From: an uncultured Eubacterium sp.
GTDB taxonomy: Bacteria; Bacillota; Clostridia; Lachnospirales; Lachnospiraceae
DNA: 64,000 nt
NCBI GenBank assembly: GCA_910578975.1
Contig: CAJTRZ010000002.1
Span: forward strand, 1-64,000
Reading direction: 5' to 3'
Position 1 is the stretch's first letter, and each line of letters starts with the position of its first letter. Both the position numbers and the translations under genes were made by a program. The notes beneath the pieces are model-generated. The model made no database searches and was not told the origin of the DNA. It saw only the letters and a list, made by a program, of their open reading frames with translations. Of the stretch, positions 52,051 to 60,941 are shown piece by piece.

Positions 52051-53493
52051 ATGAAGAAAATTTTATTTGCGGCATCAGAATGTGTACCTTTTATTAAAAC
52101 AGGAGGACTGGCGGACGTTGTAGGTTCATTGCCGAAATGTTTTGATAAGGAAAAATATGATGTGAGAGTCATTATTCCAAAGTATATGTGTATGGATGAA
52201 AAGTGGAAAAGTCAGATGAAGTATGTAAATCATTTTTACATGGACTTATGTTGGAGAAGACAATATGTTGGAATATTGGAGATGGAATATGAAGGGGTAA
52301 AATTTTACTTCATTGATAATGAATATTATTTTGCAGGGTCGTCACCTTACAGTGATGTAAGATATGACCTTGAAAAGTTTGCTTTTTTCTCAAGAGCTGT
52401 ATTGTCTGCTCTTCCGGTTATTGATTTCAGACCGGATATTATACACTGTCATGACTATCATACGGGATTAATTCCGGTATATTTAAAAGATAGTTTTTCT
52501 GTTGGTGATTTTTATAAGGGTGTCAAATCAATTATGACGATTCATAACTTGAAATTTCAGGGTGTTTGGGATATTGACACGATTAAAGACATTGCAGGTC
52601 TGTCAGATTATTATTTTACATCGGATAAATTAAAAGATTACGATACCGGTAATTATTTAAAGGGTGGTATTGTCTATGCAGATATGGTTACTACAGTTAG
52701 TAGTACATATGCTGAGGAAATTAAAACACCATTTTATGGTGAAGGCTTAGACGGTCTTATGAGAGCTAGGTCAAACTGTCTGCGGGGGATTGTAAATGGT
52801 ATTGACTATGACGAATATAATCCGGAAACGGACAAGTTAATTGCAAGAAACTTTTCCAAAGAGAATTTTAGAAAAGAAAAAGTGAAAAATAAAACAGCTC
52901 TTCAAAAAGAATTAGGATTAGAAGTAAATCCGAAGAAGATGATGATTGGTCTGGTAAGTCGTTTGACTGACCAGAAGGGACTGGATTTGATAGCATATGT
53001 TATGGATGAATTGTGTCAGGATGCAGTACAGTTCGTTATTCTTGGAACCGGTGAAGAACGATATGAAAATATGTTCAGACATTTTGACTGGAAGTATGGA
53101 AAAGATGTATCTGCTAATATTTATTATTCTGAAGAACTTTCCCATAAGATTTATGCAGCATGTGATGCATTTATTATGCCTTCTCTGTTTGAACCATGCG
53201 GACTTAGCCAGTTAATGAGTATGAGATATGGTACATTACCAATCGTACGAGAGACAGGAGGACTGAAAGATACCGTACAACCATACAATGAGTATGAAAA
53301 TACAGGCACAGGGTTCTCGTTCAGCAACTATAATGCACATGAAATGATGGGAACAGTAAGGTATGCAGAACACATATTTTATGATAAAAAGCGTGATTGG
53401 AATAAAATGGTAGAACGAGCTATGGCTGTGGATTATTCATGGAAAACATCTGCTGAGAAATATCAGCAGTTATATGACGAATTAATCGGATAA
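52051..53493 (+). CDS. glgA: Glycogen synthase (ADP-glucose)
   Basis: 480 residues of glycosyltransferase family 5. KTGGLADVVGSLPK binds ADP-glucose, HCHDYHTGLIP and EPCGLSQLMSMRYGTLPIVRETGGLKDTV complete the GT-B active site. It elongates glycogen from ADP-glucose; the other glg genes are not here. TGGAGGAAAA precedes ATG 52051; a reading from 52030 would include this site. Confidence 0.95.
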   Translation: MKKILFAASECVPFIKTGGLADVVGSLPKCFDKEKYDVRVIIPKYMCMDEKWKSQMKYVNHFYMDLCWRRQYVGILEMEYEGVKFYFIDNEYYFAGSSPYSDVRYDLEKFAFFSRAVLSALPVIDFRPDIIHCHDYHTGLIPVYLKDSFSVGDFYKGVKSIMTIHNLKFQGVWDIDTIKDIAGLSDYYFTSDKLKDYDTGNYLKGGIVYADMVTTVSSTYAEEIKTPFYGEGLDGLMRARSNCLRGIVNGIDYDEYNPETDKLIARNFSKENFRKEKVKNKTALQKELGLEVNPKKMMIGLVSRLTDQKGLDLIAYVMDELCQDAVQFVILGTGEERYENMFRHFDWKYGKDVSANIYYSEELSHKIYAACDAFIMPSLFEPCGLSQLMSMRYGTLPIVRETGGLKDTVQPYNEYENTGTGFSFSNYNAHEMMGTVRYAEHIFYDKKRDWNKMVERAMAVDYSWKTSAEKYQQLYDELIG

Positions 53494-53506
53494 AGAATAA
53501 AAATAT

Positions 53507-53537
53507 AAAAGCTGGGCCACATACAGCCCAGCTTTTT
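53507..53537. terminator. Bidirectional terminator between glgA and rqcH
   Basis: AAAAGCTGGGC (53507-53517) pairs perfectly with GCCCAGCTTTT (53526-53536), loop CACATACA. Confidence 0.9.
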
Positions 53538-53544
53538 AGAATGT

Positions 53545-55284
53545 TTAATTTTGTAGTGTAATACCAGTAATATCAGGACTTGTTATCATAGAGTAGTTGG
53601 TGTGATAGATGACAAATCCCGGCATTGCTCCAGCCACTTTTTTGACATGTTTTTTCTGTACATAGTCAATTTCAACTTTATCCTGATTGGATGCTTTAGA
53701 GTAAAAGGCAGCCAGTTTAGCAGCTTCTTCAAAGGTTCTATCAGGCAGTTCCTGATTGTTTGCCTTTACTATAACATGGGAACCCGGAAAAGTTTTACTA
53801 TGAAACCACCAGTCATTACCAGTTGCCACTTTAAAAGTCAGTTCTTCATTCTGGATATTATTTTTTCCAACATACATGTCAAAGCCATCAGAAGAAATAT
53901 AATGTAAAGGTCTGCTGATGATTTTGTCCTTTTTATTTTTTTGTTGTCCATGTTTTTTTATATAACCGGTCTGAACTAATTCTTTATGAATGGCTTTTAA
54001 ATCATCTTCACTGGTTGCTATATCAATGGAAACGTTGATAGATTCCAGATATTGTATAGAATTTTTTGTTTCTTCAATAATATCAGCCAGTGCTTCATAG
54101 GTACGTTTTAATTTTGCATATTTTTCATAGTATTTTTTTGCATTATCAATAGGAGATAATGTTGGATCCAAAGGAATTTTTACAGTGTTTCCCGTATAAA
54201 AATCTACAGTTTCAAAATCTTTTGCTCCGGATTTAATAGAGTAGCCGTATGTTGTAAGAAGTTCGCCATAAACTTTGTATTTATCTTTCTTTTTTGTATC
54301 TTTTAATTGTTTTAGCTGGATATTATATTTTCTATTATCTCTTTCCAGAGAATTGGAAACGATTTTTCTTAAATCTACAGATTTCTGTCGCATGCGGGTA
54401 TAGAGATTTCTTTTCTTATAATATGTTTCTAATAACTGACTAATACTTTCATATTCTTTTGCTTCACAATCAGTATAGGTAGAAAGCGGCAATGCACAAA
54501 ATTCTTCCGGCTTTCCATTTTTTTCATAAATTGTAGGTGAAAAAGTACAGTTTTTTATTTTATTTATCATTTTGTAGAAATTCATCCATATAATATTCTG
54601 GTTACCATATTCCAATGTGTTTGCAGGAAGAGAAGAATCAAAATTTGCTTCATAACAAATATTTTCAGCAATGGTAGGGCTGATACCGGTAAAAGATGTG
54701 TAAATTGCCTTAGCTAGAGGCATAGGTTTAGAAAAAACAATGTTCATGAATTCGTTTTTCTCTATTATTAGTGGATTTTTCTTTCCCATAGTATCAGGAA
54801 TAAAATATTCCCTTCCCGGCAGAACCTGACGAACAGAACTCATAATAGAATTCACATGTTTAATGCTATCTAAAATAATATTGTCATCAAGAAAAATAAT
54901 ATTACTGTGTTTTCCCATAAGCTCGACAATCAGATGCTTTGTTTTGATATCTCCTAATTCGTCGAGATGTTGTATTTCAAAATCAATGATTCTTTCAAGA
55001 CCTGGCTGGGAAATAGAAATAATACGTCCATTATTGATATGTTTTCGAAGCAGCATACAGAAATTTGGTGCGGTAAGAGGAGCAGCCTTGTTTGTGTCAG
55101 TTAGATATAGCAAAGGTAGGCTTGCATTGGAACTGATTAACATACGATATTGCGTCTTATCTGATTTTATGGTAAGCATCAATTCATCAGATTCAGTTTG
55201 TGCGATTTTATATAAGCGTCCATTTTTAATTTTATTATTTAATTCAGCTACCAGAGCTGATACTGTAATTCCATCAAAAGCCAT
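53545..55284 (-). CDS. rqcH: RqcH, NFACT-family ribosome quality-control factor
   Basis: 579 residues. NFACT-N (MAFDGITVSALVAELNNKI ... IVELMGKHSNIIFLDD), a helix-hairpin-helix and coiled-coil middle, and the NFACT-R domain (DGFDMYVGKNNIQNEELTFKVATGNDWWFHSKTFPGSHVIVK) are all present. RqcH binds split 50S subunits carrying stalled peptides and directs alanine tailing. In B. subtilis D97-R98 are needed for tRNA binding; this protein has E97-R98 at the same count, a conservative change. Older annotations call it a fibronectin-binding protein. It is a single gene on the minus strand. Confidence 0.93.
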   Translation of the reverse strand: MAFDGITVSALVAELNNKIKNGRLYKIAQTESDELMLTIKSDKTQYRMLISSNASLPLLYLTDTNKAAPLTAPNFCMLLRKHINNGRIISISQPGLERIIDFEIQHLDELGDIKTKHLIVELMGKHSNIIFLDDNIILDSIKHVNSIMSSVRQVLPGREYFIPDTMGKKNPLIIEKNEFMNIVFSKPMPLAKAIYTSFTGISPTIAENICYEANFDSSLPANTLEYGNQNIIWMNFYKMINKIKNCTFSPTIYEKNGKPEEFCALPLSTYTDCEAKEYESISQLLETYYKKRNLYTRMRQKSVDLRKIVSNSLERDNRKYNIQLKQLKDTKKKDKYKVYGELLTTYGYSIKSGAKDFETVDFYTGNTVKIPLDPTLSPIDNAKKYYEKYAKLKRTYEALADIIEETKNSIQYLESINVSIDIATSEDDLKAIHKELVQTGYIKKHGQQKNKKDKIISRPLHYISSDGFDMYVGKNNIQNEELTFKVATGNDWWFHSKTFPGSHVIVKANNQELPDRTFEEAAKLAAFYSKASNQDKVEIDYVQKKHVKKVAGAMPGFVIYHTNYSMITSPDITGITLQN

Positions 55285-55631
55285 ATTGAGGTACTCCTTA
55301 ATATATTATTAATTATTTAACAATTCAGCCAACCATTCGAATCCGTTGTGTTCATTCTCGCTATTATGGCTCACCATATACAAAAAAGAGTAGGGATTCA
55401 AAGTCCTGCGAGCAGTCCTTATGAATCATACTCTTTTTGTGCATGACTGAACTGTTACATTTTATTATTATTTAATGTTTAAGTCAACCTTGACGGTATT
55501 GTTTATATGAATTATAATAAGAAGAACTGTGGAAAAATGTTTACATAGAACATTTTTTTGGAAAGATTTAACCATGTTTTAAAACTTAAATAAGAAGGAG
55601 AGGCATTCTGCCTGAGATATTAGGAGAGAAA
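55285..55631. other. Intergenic region between rqcH and yicC
   Basis: 347 bases. The first part after the rqcH upstream end contains copy 2 of the structured repeat (55318-55457). The rest is AT-rich leader DNA of yicC; TTAGGAGAG (55620-55628) is the yicC ribosome site. A clear promoter was not fixed. Confidence 0.6.
55318..55457. repeat. Structured intergenic repeat, copy 2 (140 bp)
   Basis: Ends TAACAATTCAGCCA and TGACTGAACTGTTA are imperfect inverted repeats (two mismatches), matching the ends of copy 1 at 14957-15095. Inside, AAAAAGAGTA pairs with TACTCTTTTT and ATTCA with TGAAT, enclosing TCCTGCGAGCAGTCC, the counterpart of CTGCAAGCAGTC in copy 1. Confidence 0.65.
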
Positions 55632-56510
55632 ATGTTAAGAAGTATGACAGGATTTGGCAGATATGAAGTTTCATCAGGAGACAGGAAGGTCACTGTAGAA
55701 ATGAAATCTGTAAATCATAGATATCTGGAACTAGGTATTAAACTACCAAGAAAACTGAATTTTCTAGAAGGTACTATCAGAACAGAAATGAAAAAATATG
55801 TTGATAGAGGAAAGGTAGATGTATTTATCTCCTATGAAAATTTAGGAGAAGGAGATGCCTGTATCCGATACAATTCCATGCTGGCGAAAGAATATTTTGA
55901 ATGTTATAAGCAGATCAGCGCAGAACTGGGTGTGGATAATGATATCAAAGCAAGTCATATTATGAGAAGTCCTGATGTTGTATCCATTGAAAATGGGCAG
56001 GATGATGAGGAAATTATTGAATGTCTCGTTATCAGAGCTATTGCGGGGGCTGCCGAGAAATTGATAGAAACCAGAATCAGTGAAGGTGAAAGACTGAAAG
56101 CAGACTTATTGGCGAAATTAGATTCGATGATAGCCAATGTTGAATTTATTGAAGAAAAATCGCCTATAATTGTTGCAGAGTATAGAGAGAAGATAACAGA
56201 TAAGATACATGAACTCTTAGAAGATACTCAAATAGATGAAGCAAGAATAGCCCAGGAAGTTACTATCTTTGCAGATAAGGTATGTGTTGACGAGGAATTA
56301 GTCAGACTGGATAGTCATATTAAAGCCATGCGTGATGATCTGAATAAAGGAGGAACTATAGGAAGACGACTTGATTTTATTACACAGGAAATGAACCGTG
56401 AGGCAAATACAACGTTATCAAAGACAACAGATGCAGAGATCTCAGACAGGGCAATTGTTTTAAAAACAGATATTGAGAAAGTAAGAGAACAGATACAGAA
56501 TATAGAATAA
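55632..56510 (+). CDS. yicC: YicC-family endoribonuclease
   Basis: 292 residues. MLRSMTGFGRYE, VEMKSVNHRYLELGIKLPRKL and the C-terminal RLDFITQEMNREANTTLSKTTDAEIS are the YicC signatures. YicC proteins cut RNA and affect small-RNA stability. It begins the yicC-gmk-rpoZ run. In many Clostridia a small remA (DUF370) gene sits between yicC and gmk; none is present here (17-base gap). Confidence 0.94.
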   Translation: MLRSMTGFGRYEVSSGDRKVTVEMKSVNHRYLELGIKLPRKLNFLEGTIRTEMKKYVDRGKVDVFISYENLGEGDACIRYNSMLAKEYFECYKQISAELGVDNDIKASHIMRSPDVVSIENGQDDEEIIECLVIRAIAGAAEKLIETRISEGERLKADLLAKLDSMIANVEFIEEKSPIIVAEYREKITDKIHELLEDTQIDEARIAQEVTIFADKVCVDEELVRLDSHIKAMRDDLNKGGTIGRRLDFITQEMNREANTTLSKTTDAEISDRAIVLKTDIEKVREQIQNIE

Positions 56511-56527
56511 GTAAAGAGTGAAGTAGA

Positions 56528-57154
56528 ATGAAAAAAGGAAAATTATTAGTGATTTCAGGATTCTCTGGAGTGGGAAAGGGAACAGTTGTCAATTATTTAA
56601 AAGAGCATAATGACAATTATAAGATTTCAGTTTCCGTTACAACCAGAAATCCAAGAGAAAATGAAATAAATGGTATACATTACCATTTTATTACAAATGA
56701 ACAGTTTGAAAATATGATAACGGAAAATAAACTTTTAGAGTATGCCGGATATGTTGATCATTATTATGGAACACCGAAAGAATTTGTAGAGGAAAGTTTA
56801 GAAAAAGGAAATGATGTTATCTTAGAAATTGAAACAAAGGGTGCCCTTCAGGTAAAAGAGAATAAGCCGGATGCTATATTGATTTTTATTTTACCACCAA
56901 GTGCAGAAGAGTTAAAAAACAGACTTGTAGGGCGTCAGACAGAGACAGAACATGTGATTAATGAAAGATTAAAGAAAGCGGCAGAAGAGACAGACAATAT
57001 TGAAAAGTACGATTACTATGTACTAAATGACGAGGTTGATAAATGTGCTCAGCACATTGAAAATATTAAAAACAACAATCCACAGTCTTTAGATTTGGAT
57101 TTTGTTAATCAAATTAAAAGCGAAGTATTAATGTTCGCGAAAGGAGATAAGTAA
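56528..57154 (+). CDS. gmk: Guanylate kinase
   Basis: 208 residues. P-loop SGFSGVGKGT, then SVTTRNPRENEINGIHYHFIT and YYGTPKEFVEESLEKGNDVILEIETKGALQV, the GMP-binding region. It phosphorylates GMP to GDP. The last base of its stop is the first base of rpoZ (TAATG). Confidence 0.96.
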   Translation: MKKGKLLVISGFSGVGKGTVVNYLKEHNDNYKISVSVTTRNPRENEINGIHYHFITNEQFENMITENKLLEYAGYVDHYYGTPKEFVEESLEKGNDVILEIETKGALQVKENKPDAILIFILPPSAEELKNRLVGRQTETEHVINERLKKAAEETDNIEKYDYYVLNDEVDKCAQHIENIKNNNPQSLDLDFVNQIKSEVLMFAKGDK

Positions 57155-57396
57155 TGTTGCATCCATCATATTCAGATTTAATGGCAGTAGCTAACAGTGA
57201 GGTAGAAGACGGTGAACAGCCGGTTGTACAGAGCAGATATTCTATTGTTATGGCTACTTCAAAGAGAGCAAGACAGATTATTGCAGGAGAGGAGCCTTTG
57301 GTAAAAAAGAACACAGAAGGCATGAAACCTTTATCAGTTGCAGTAGATGAGTTATGTGATTCTAAAATCAGAATTTTAGGAGATGAAGAGGATTAA
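57154..57396 (+). CDS. rpoZ: RNA polymerase omega subunit
   Basis: 80 residues: MLHPSYSDLMAVAN and QSRYSIVMATSKRARQIIAG are the omega signature; the C-terminal KPLSVAVDELCDSKIRI is usual in Clostridia. GGAGATAAGT before the overlapping start lies inside gmk. A terminator follows at once. Confidence 0.95.
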   Translation: MLHPSYSDLMAVANSEVEDGEQPVVQSRYSIVMATSKRARQIIAGEEPLVKKNTEGMKPLSVAVDELCDSKIRILGDEED

Positions 57397-57417
57397 AGTG
57401 TCTGACGGCACTTTTTT
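57395..57417 (+). terminator. Terminator after rpoZ
   Basis: AAAGTGTC (57395-57402) pairs with GGCACTTT (57407-57414) with one G-U pair, loop TGAC, then T residues. It overlaps the rpoZ stop and lies only about 40 bases before rimO, so it may be partial. Confidence 0.7.
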
Positions 57418-57453
57418 CTTATGCTTTATAGAGAAAAAATATAAGGAGAAATT

Positions 57454-58782
57454 TTGAAAGTACTTTTTATATCATTAGGTTGCGATAAAAATTTAGTAGA
57501 TTCGGAACATATGTCAGGTATTTTATCAAATGCAGGATATGAGTTTACGGATGATGAAAGTGAAGCAGAAGTTATTGTAATTAACAGTTGTTGTTTTATT
57601 CATGATGCCAAAGAGGAAAGTATTAATACAATTTTCGAGATGGCGAGGTATAAAGAAGAAGGCAGATGTAAAGTATTGGTTCTTGCAGGATGTCTGGCAC
57701 AAAGATACCACGAGGAAATTAAAGACGAAATACCGGAAATTGACATCTGTATTGGAACAACTGCTATAGACAGTATTGCAGAAGCACTGGATGATTATTT
57801 TATAAATCACCATAATATACAGATTATCAATGATATTGATAAATTATCTGGTGTCAATGCACCCAGAAATCTTTCTACGATAGGGAGTTTTGCGTACTTA
57901 AAAATAGCAGAAGGTTGTGACAAACATTGTACTTATTGCATAATACCTAAAATAAGAGGAAATTTCCGAAGTATAGAAATGGAAACTCTTGTCAAAGAAG
58001 CAGAAGGTTTGGCAGAACGTGGTGTGAAAGAGTTGATATTGGTGGCTCAGGAAACTACAATGTATGGTAAAGATATTTATGGTAAAAAGTCTTTACATCT
58101 TTTATTAAAAGAATTAGCAAAGATAGATGGTATTTTCTGGATTCGGGTATTGTATTGTTACCCAGAAGAGATATATGATGAATTGATAGATACCATTGCA
58201 GAGGAAAAGAAAATATGCCATTATCTTGATATTCCAATTCAACATGCCAGCGATAATATATTAAGACGTATGGGTCGAAGAACATCAAATGAACAGTTAA
58301 GGGAAATTATAAAAAAATTAAGAAATAAGATTCCTGATATTGTTCTCAGAACTACATTAATAACCGGTTTTCCGGGGGAAACTGTACAGGATCATGAAAT
58401 TTTAATGAAGTTTGTCAATGAAATGGAATTTGAGAGATTAGGAGTTTTTACATATTCTTCAGAGGAAAATACTCCTGCAGCGAATATGGAAAATCAAATT
58501 GATGAAGATATTAAGAATTCCAGAAGAAATGAAATCATGGAACTTCAGCAGGAGATTGTCTTTGATTTATCAGAAAATTATATTGGAAAAACTTATATTG
58601 CAATGATTGAAGGTAGAATATCCGGTGAACATGCATATATGGCACGAACATATATGGATTGTCCGGGAGTCGACAGCAATATATTTGTTATTACAGATGA
58701 AGAACTTATGACTGGTGATTTTGTTAAGGTAGTAGTTACCGGAACTAATGATTATGATTTGATTGGCGAAATAAGCAGCTAG
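57454..58782 (+). CDS. rimO: RimO, ribosomal protein S12 methylthiotransferase
   Basis: 442 residues. UPF0004 domain with three cluster cysteines (SLGCDKN, NSCCFI, AGCLAQRY), radical-SAM motif CDKHCTYCIIP (CxxxCxxC), and a C-terminal TRAM domain. It methylthiolates an Asp of ribosomal protein S12. The start is TTG 57454, seven bases after AAGGAG; no ATG offers a better fit. Confidence 0.95.
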   Translation: MKVLFISLGCDKNLVDSEHMSGILSNAGYEFTDDESEAEVIVINSCCFIHDAKEESINTIFEMARYKEEGRCKVLVLAGCLAQRYHEEIKDEIPEIDICIGTTAIDSIAEALDDYFINHHNIQIINDIDKLSGVNAPRNLSTIGSFAYLKIAEGCDKHCTYCIIPKIRGNFRSIEMETLVKEAEGLAERGVKELILVAQETTMYGKDIYGKKSLHLLLKELAKIDGIFWIRVLYCYPEEIYDELIDTIAEEKKICHYLDIPIQHASDNILRRMGRRTSNEQLREIIKKLRNKIPDIVLRTTLITGFPGETVQDHEILMKFVNEMEFERLGVFTYSSEENTPAANMENQIDEDIKNSRRNEIMELQQEIVFDLSENYIGKTYIAMIEGRISGEHAYMARTYMDCPGVDSNIFVITDEELMTGDFVKVVVTGTNDYDLIGEISS

Positions 58783-58794
58783 TTAGGAGGAAAT

Positions 58795-59331
58795 ATGAAT
58801 ATACCGAATCAACTTACAATATTTAGAGTGATTTGTATACCGGCTTTTGTGGCAATGATGCTTATTACAGCGGTTCCATATAATTATTATATCGCTGTTG
58901 CAATTTTTATTATTGCAAGTTTAACAGATTTGTTAGATGGGAAGATTGCGAGAAAATATAATCTTGTTACGAACTTTGGTAAGTTTATGGACCCGTTAGC
59001 AGATAAACTTTTAGTGAGTGCTGCTTTAATATGCTTAAGCCCAACAATGATACCGGCATGGATTGTAATAATTATTATCAGCAGGGAGTTATTTATTAGT
59101 GGATTCAGGATTCTGGCAGCTGATCAGGGTATTGTACTGGCTGCTGGCTGGTGGGGAAAGTTTAAAACGGCTTTTTCAATGGTTATGATTGTAGTACTCA
59201 TTGTTAATCTTCCACTTCAAAATGAAGTGTTGAATATTGTAGGATGGGTATTGATTTGGATATCTCTTGCATTAACAGTGATTTCAATGATTGAATATGT
59301 ATACAAGAATATCGAAGTACTTAAAAACTAA
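58795..59331 (+). CDS. pgsA: PgsA, CDP-diacylglycerol-glycerol-3-phosphate phosphatidyltransferase
   Basis: 178 residues with several membrane helices. The CDP-alcohol phosphotransferase motif is intact: DLLDGKIARKYNLVTNFGKFMDPLADK. It makes phosphatidylglycerol phosphate. Directly downstream of rimO (12-base gap, TAGGAGG), the usual clostridial neighbour. Confidence 0.94.
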   Translation: MNIPNQLTIFRVICIPAFVAMMLITAVPYNYYIAVAIFIIASLTDLLDGKIARKYNLVTNFGKFMDPLADKLLVSAALICLSPTMIPAWIVIIIISRELFISGFRILAADQGIVLAAGWWGKFKTAFSMVMIVVLIVNLPLQNEVLNIVGWVLIWISLALTVISMIEYVYKNIEVLKN

Positions 59332-59351
59332 TTTATTAGGAGGAGAGAAAT

Positions 59352-60641
59352 ATGTCAGCGTACAGAGAAATGGGAACAGAAGAACTTAAAAAAGAACTTG
59401 AGTCTTTAAAAGAAGAATATAGTAAAATTTGCGAGGCTGATATCAGTTTGGATATGTCAAGAGGAAAACCGGGAACAGATCAGTTAGATTTATCTATGGG
59501 TCTGTTTGATGTATTTAACAGCAGTTCAGAAATCAAGTCAGCTGCAGGTACAGATTGTAGAAATTATGGTGTGCTTGACGGATTGAACGAGGCAAAGCAA
59601 ATGATGGCAGATATTATGGGAACAGATTCTGAACATGTTATTGTATATGGTAACGCAAGTCTTAATGTAATGTATGATACTATTGCAAGGTCATTTTCAC
59701 ATGGTGTTATGGGTTCTACGCCATGGTACAAATTAGATAAAGTAAAATGGCTTTGTCCTGTTCCAGGATATGACAGACATTTTGCGATTACAGAGTTTTT
59801 TGGAATTGAGATGATTAATGTACCTCTTTTGGAAGATGGACCTGACATGGATATAGTAGAAAAACTGGTAAGTGAAGATACTGCAATCAAGGGGATCTGG
59901 TGTGTTCCCAAATATGCTAACCCAACAGGAATTTCTTATTCGGATGAAGTTGTAAGAAGATTGGCAAATTTAAAACCGGCAGCAAAGGGATTTAGAATTT
60001 TCTGGGATAATGCATATGCAGTACATCATTTATATGAAGGGGAAGAAAATCAGGATCAGATTTTAGATATTATAGAAGAATGTGAAAAAGCAGGGAATCC
60101 TGATCTTGTATATGAGTTTGCATCAACTTCAAAAATTACATTCTCAGGTTCTGGTGTTGCTGCAATTGCAGCATCAAAAGCAAATCTTGATTTTATAAAA
60201 AAGCAGATGTCTGTTCAGACAATTGGTTTTGATAAGATAAACCAGTTAAGACATGCAAGATTTTTTGGAAATTTTGATGGAATTAAAGAACATATGATGA
60301 AACATGCAGAGAAGATGAGACCGAAGTTTCAGGCAGTGTTAGATATGCTTGAAGAGGAACTGAAACCTACAGGAATTGGACAGTGGACGAATCCAAGAGG
60401 AGGATATTTTATTTCATTAGATGTTATGGAAGGCTGTGCAAAAAAAGTGGTAAGTATGTGTAAAGATGCCGGGATGGTATTGACAGGGGCAGGAGCACCT
60501 TTCCCATATGGAAAGGATCCGGAAGATAAAAATATCAGAATCGCTCCGTCTTATGCAACACCAGAAGAGTTAAAGGAAGCAAGTAAAATATTAATTGTTT
60601 GTACAAAAATTGCGGCAATTGAAAAATTATTAAATATATAA
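59352..60641 (+). CDS. PLP-dependent class I aminotransferase (aspartate-type family)
   Basis: 429 residues. DMSRGKPGTDQLDLS at the start, YGNASLNVMYD, CVPKYANPTGISYSDE, WDNAYAVHHLYEG and FASTSKITFSGSGVA (PLP lysine) fit the Asp_aminotransf/MocR-like branch of fold type I enzymes found widely in Clostridia; aspartate is the likely amino donor, but alanine cannot be excluded. TAGGAGGAG gives strong initiation. A perfect terminator follows. Confidence 0.85.
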   Translation: MSAYREMGTEELKKELESLKEEYSKICEADISLDMSRGKPGTDQLDLSMGLFDVFNSSSEIKSAAGTDCRNYGVLDGLNEAKQMMADIMGTDSEHVIVYGNASLNVMYDTIARSFSHGVMGSTPWYKLDKVKWLCPVPGYDRHFAITEFFGIEMINVPLLEDGPDMDIVEKLVSEDTAIKGIWCVPKYANPTGISYSDEVVRRLANLKPAAKGFRIFWDNAYAVHHLYEGEENQDQILDIIEECEKAGNPDLVYEFASTSKITFSGSGVAAIAASKANLDFIKKQMSVQTIGFDKINQLRHARFFGNFDGIKEHMMKHAEKMRPKFQAVLDMLEEELKPTGIGQWTNPRGGYFISLDVMEGCAKKVVSMCKDAGMVLTGAGAPFPYGKDPEDKNIRIAPSYATPEELKEASKILIVCTKIAAIEKLLNI

Positions 60642-60645
60642 TAAG

Positions 60646-60679
60646 AAAAAGAAAGTGTCGTTTTCGACACTTTCTTTTT
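60646..60679 (+). terminator. Terminator after the aminotransferase
   Basis: A perfect 15-bp stem (60646-60660 with 60665-60679) with a TTTT loop and T-rich right arm. Confidence 0.92.
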
Positions 60680-60690
60680 TGTAGCAAAAG

Positions 60691-60807
60691 CCCGGCAAAT
60701 GATATTGGGTTTGTATAAAAAATTATTTGCCGGGTGTAAGAACAACGAAAAGATGTGCTTTGAGATGTTCGCTTGCGTAATCGAGTAGGCTGACTTCTAC
60801 TCGATTA
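60691..60807. repeat. Two further hairpins upstream of recA
   Basis: CCCGGCAAAT (60691-60700) pairs with ATTTGCCGGG (60725-60734), and TAATCGAGTAG (60778-60788) pairs with CTACTCGATTA (60797-60807); both stems are perfect. Neither is followed by a run of T. Function unknown. Confidence 0.55.
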
Positions 60808-60871
60808 GCAATAAATAAAGTGTTGCATATTGAATGAGTGAATAATATAATAAAAGAGATTAAAATAATTG

Positions 60872-60923
60872 TTGACACAAAGTACAGAATATATTATTAT
60901 AACAATATACGAACATAGGTTCG
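60872..60923 (+). promoter_or_regulatory. recA: recA promoter with LexA (SOS) box
   Basis: TTGACA (60872-60877), 17 bases, TATTAT (60895-60900), then CGAACATAGGTTCG (60910-60923), an exact CGAAC-N4-GTTCG Gram-positive LexA box covering the transcription start region. Confidence 0.88.
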
Positions 60924-60941
60924 AATAGAAAGGAAAGTATT

